Shown: in pieces, positions 63,781 to 64,000 of the stretch
How the letters are laid out: every line of letters starts with the position of its first letter
Numbering within the stretch: position 1 is the stretch's first letter
Assembly: GCA_022885665.1 (NCBI GenBank)
Contig: JAGQDJ010000212.1
Coordinates: 124,001-188,000, forward strand
DNA: 64,000 nucleotides
Source of the DNA: Triops longicaudatus
Lineage: Eukaryota > Arthropoda > Branchiopoda > Notostraca > Triopsidae
Reading direction: 5' to 3'
Program-made: the position numbers and the translations under genes
Notes under the pieces: generated by a model
The model's input: the letters and a program-made list of their open reading frames with translations, nothing else
What the model was told of the DNA's origin: nothing
The model's database searches: none

Positions 63781-64000
63781 AGTTCTGTGAAGGCTTTTAT
63801 GGTCGAGTAACATGGGAGACTACTCAGGCCCTGTCGCGAAATGCGCTCTATATATCACGAAAATTTTCCGATAGTAACTCAATGGACTGTTAAATCTAAT
63901 GCACCCTTAAAATTTTATTTCGAAATGTTGCCTTATACATTTTGGATAGGACGAAGTTTTGGAAGTTTTTCAGGAAAAGTTTGAAAAATTGGGTTTCAAC
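63781..64000. other. Window end, no gene seen
   Basis: Short AT-rich stretch without recognisable exon or repeat. Confidence 0.4.

Noticed and set aside
1..64000. tRNA, rRNA, CRISPR or bacterial operon features
   Set aside because: None seen; the window is intron-containing eukaryotic DNA.

Overview
This window is animal nuclear DNA: AT-rich, with multi-exon genes, GT-AG introns from about 50 bp to 2 kb, and one short run of N. Several exon chains could be joined by hand into full-length proteins. The Argonaute begins MYPVGQ and follows arthropod AGO1 closely, so an arthropod is the best guess. Two intact kynureninase genes argue against a fly-like insect, because as I recall flies lack this enzyme. 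The species is not resolved.

Layout: ABHD2 lipid hydrolase (-, 0.6-4.8 kb); a non-coding stretch with a roughly 200-bp degenerate repeat array (6.1-8.5 kb); a small secreted Ly6/uPAR-like protein (-, 9.1-11.9 kb); Argonaute AGO1 (+, 13.7-23.1 kb); a gene-poor stretch (23.1-29.8 kb); MCM3 (+, 29.8-36.3 kb); DOLPP1 (+, 38.0-39.3 kb); SF3B6 (-, 39.7-40.3 kb); MRTO4 (+, 41.0-42.7 kb); ARS2/SRRT (-, 43.4-51.0 kb); a small unrecognised PPxY-motif gene (+, 52.5-53.5 kb); a decayed kynureninase fragment (54.1-54.4 kb); and two tandem kynureninase genes (-, 55.1-58.5 and 59.5-62.6 kb). The last kilobase holds a hAT-type miniature transposon with intact 8-bp target duplications, inserted inside an older repeat whose empty counterpart lies at 37.4-37.7 kb.

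AGO1 and ARS2 act in the same pathway: ARS2 joins the cap-binding complex to primary-miRNA processing, and AGO1 is the miRNA effector. MCM3 (replication), DOLPP1 (dolichol recycling), SF3B6 (splicing), MRTO4 (ribosome assembly) and ABHD2 are housekeeping genes. The kynureninases act in tryptophan breakdown.

The most unusual observations are two competing last exons in ARS2, both encoding versions of its conserved C-terminal tail; a duplicated acidic/serine motif across the last exon junction of AGO1; a dispersed family of roughly 45-nt imperfect palindromes in introns and intergenic DNA; the recent kynureninase duplication beside an older relic; and the nested transposon.
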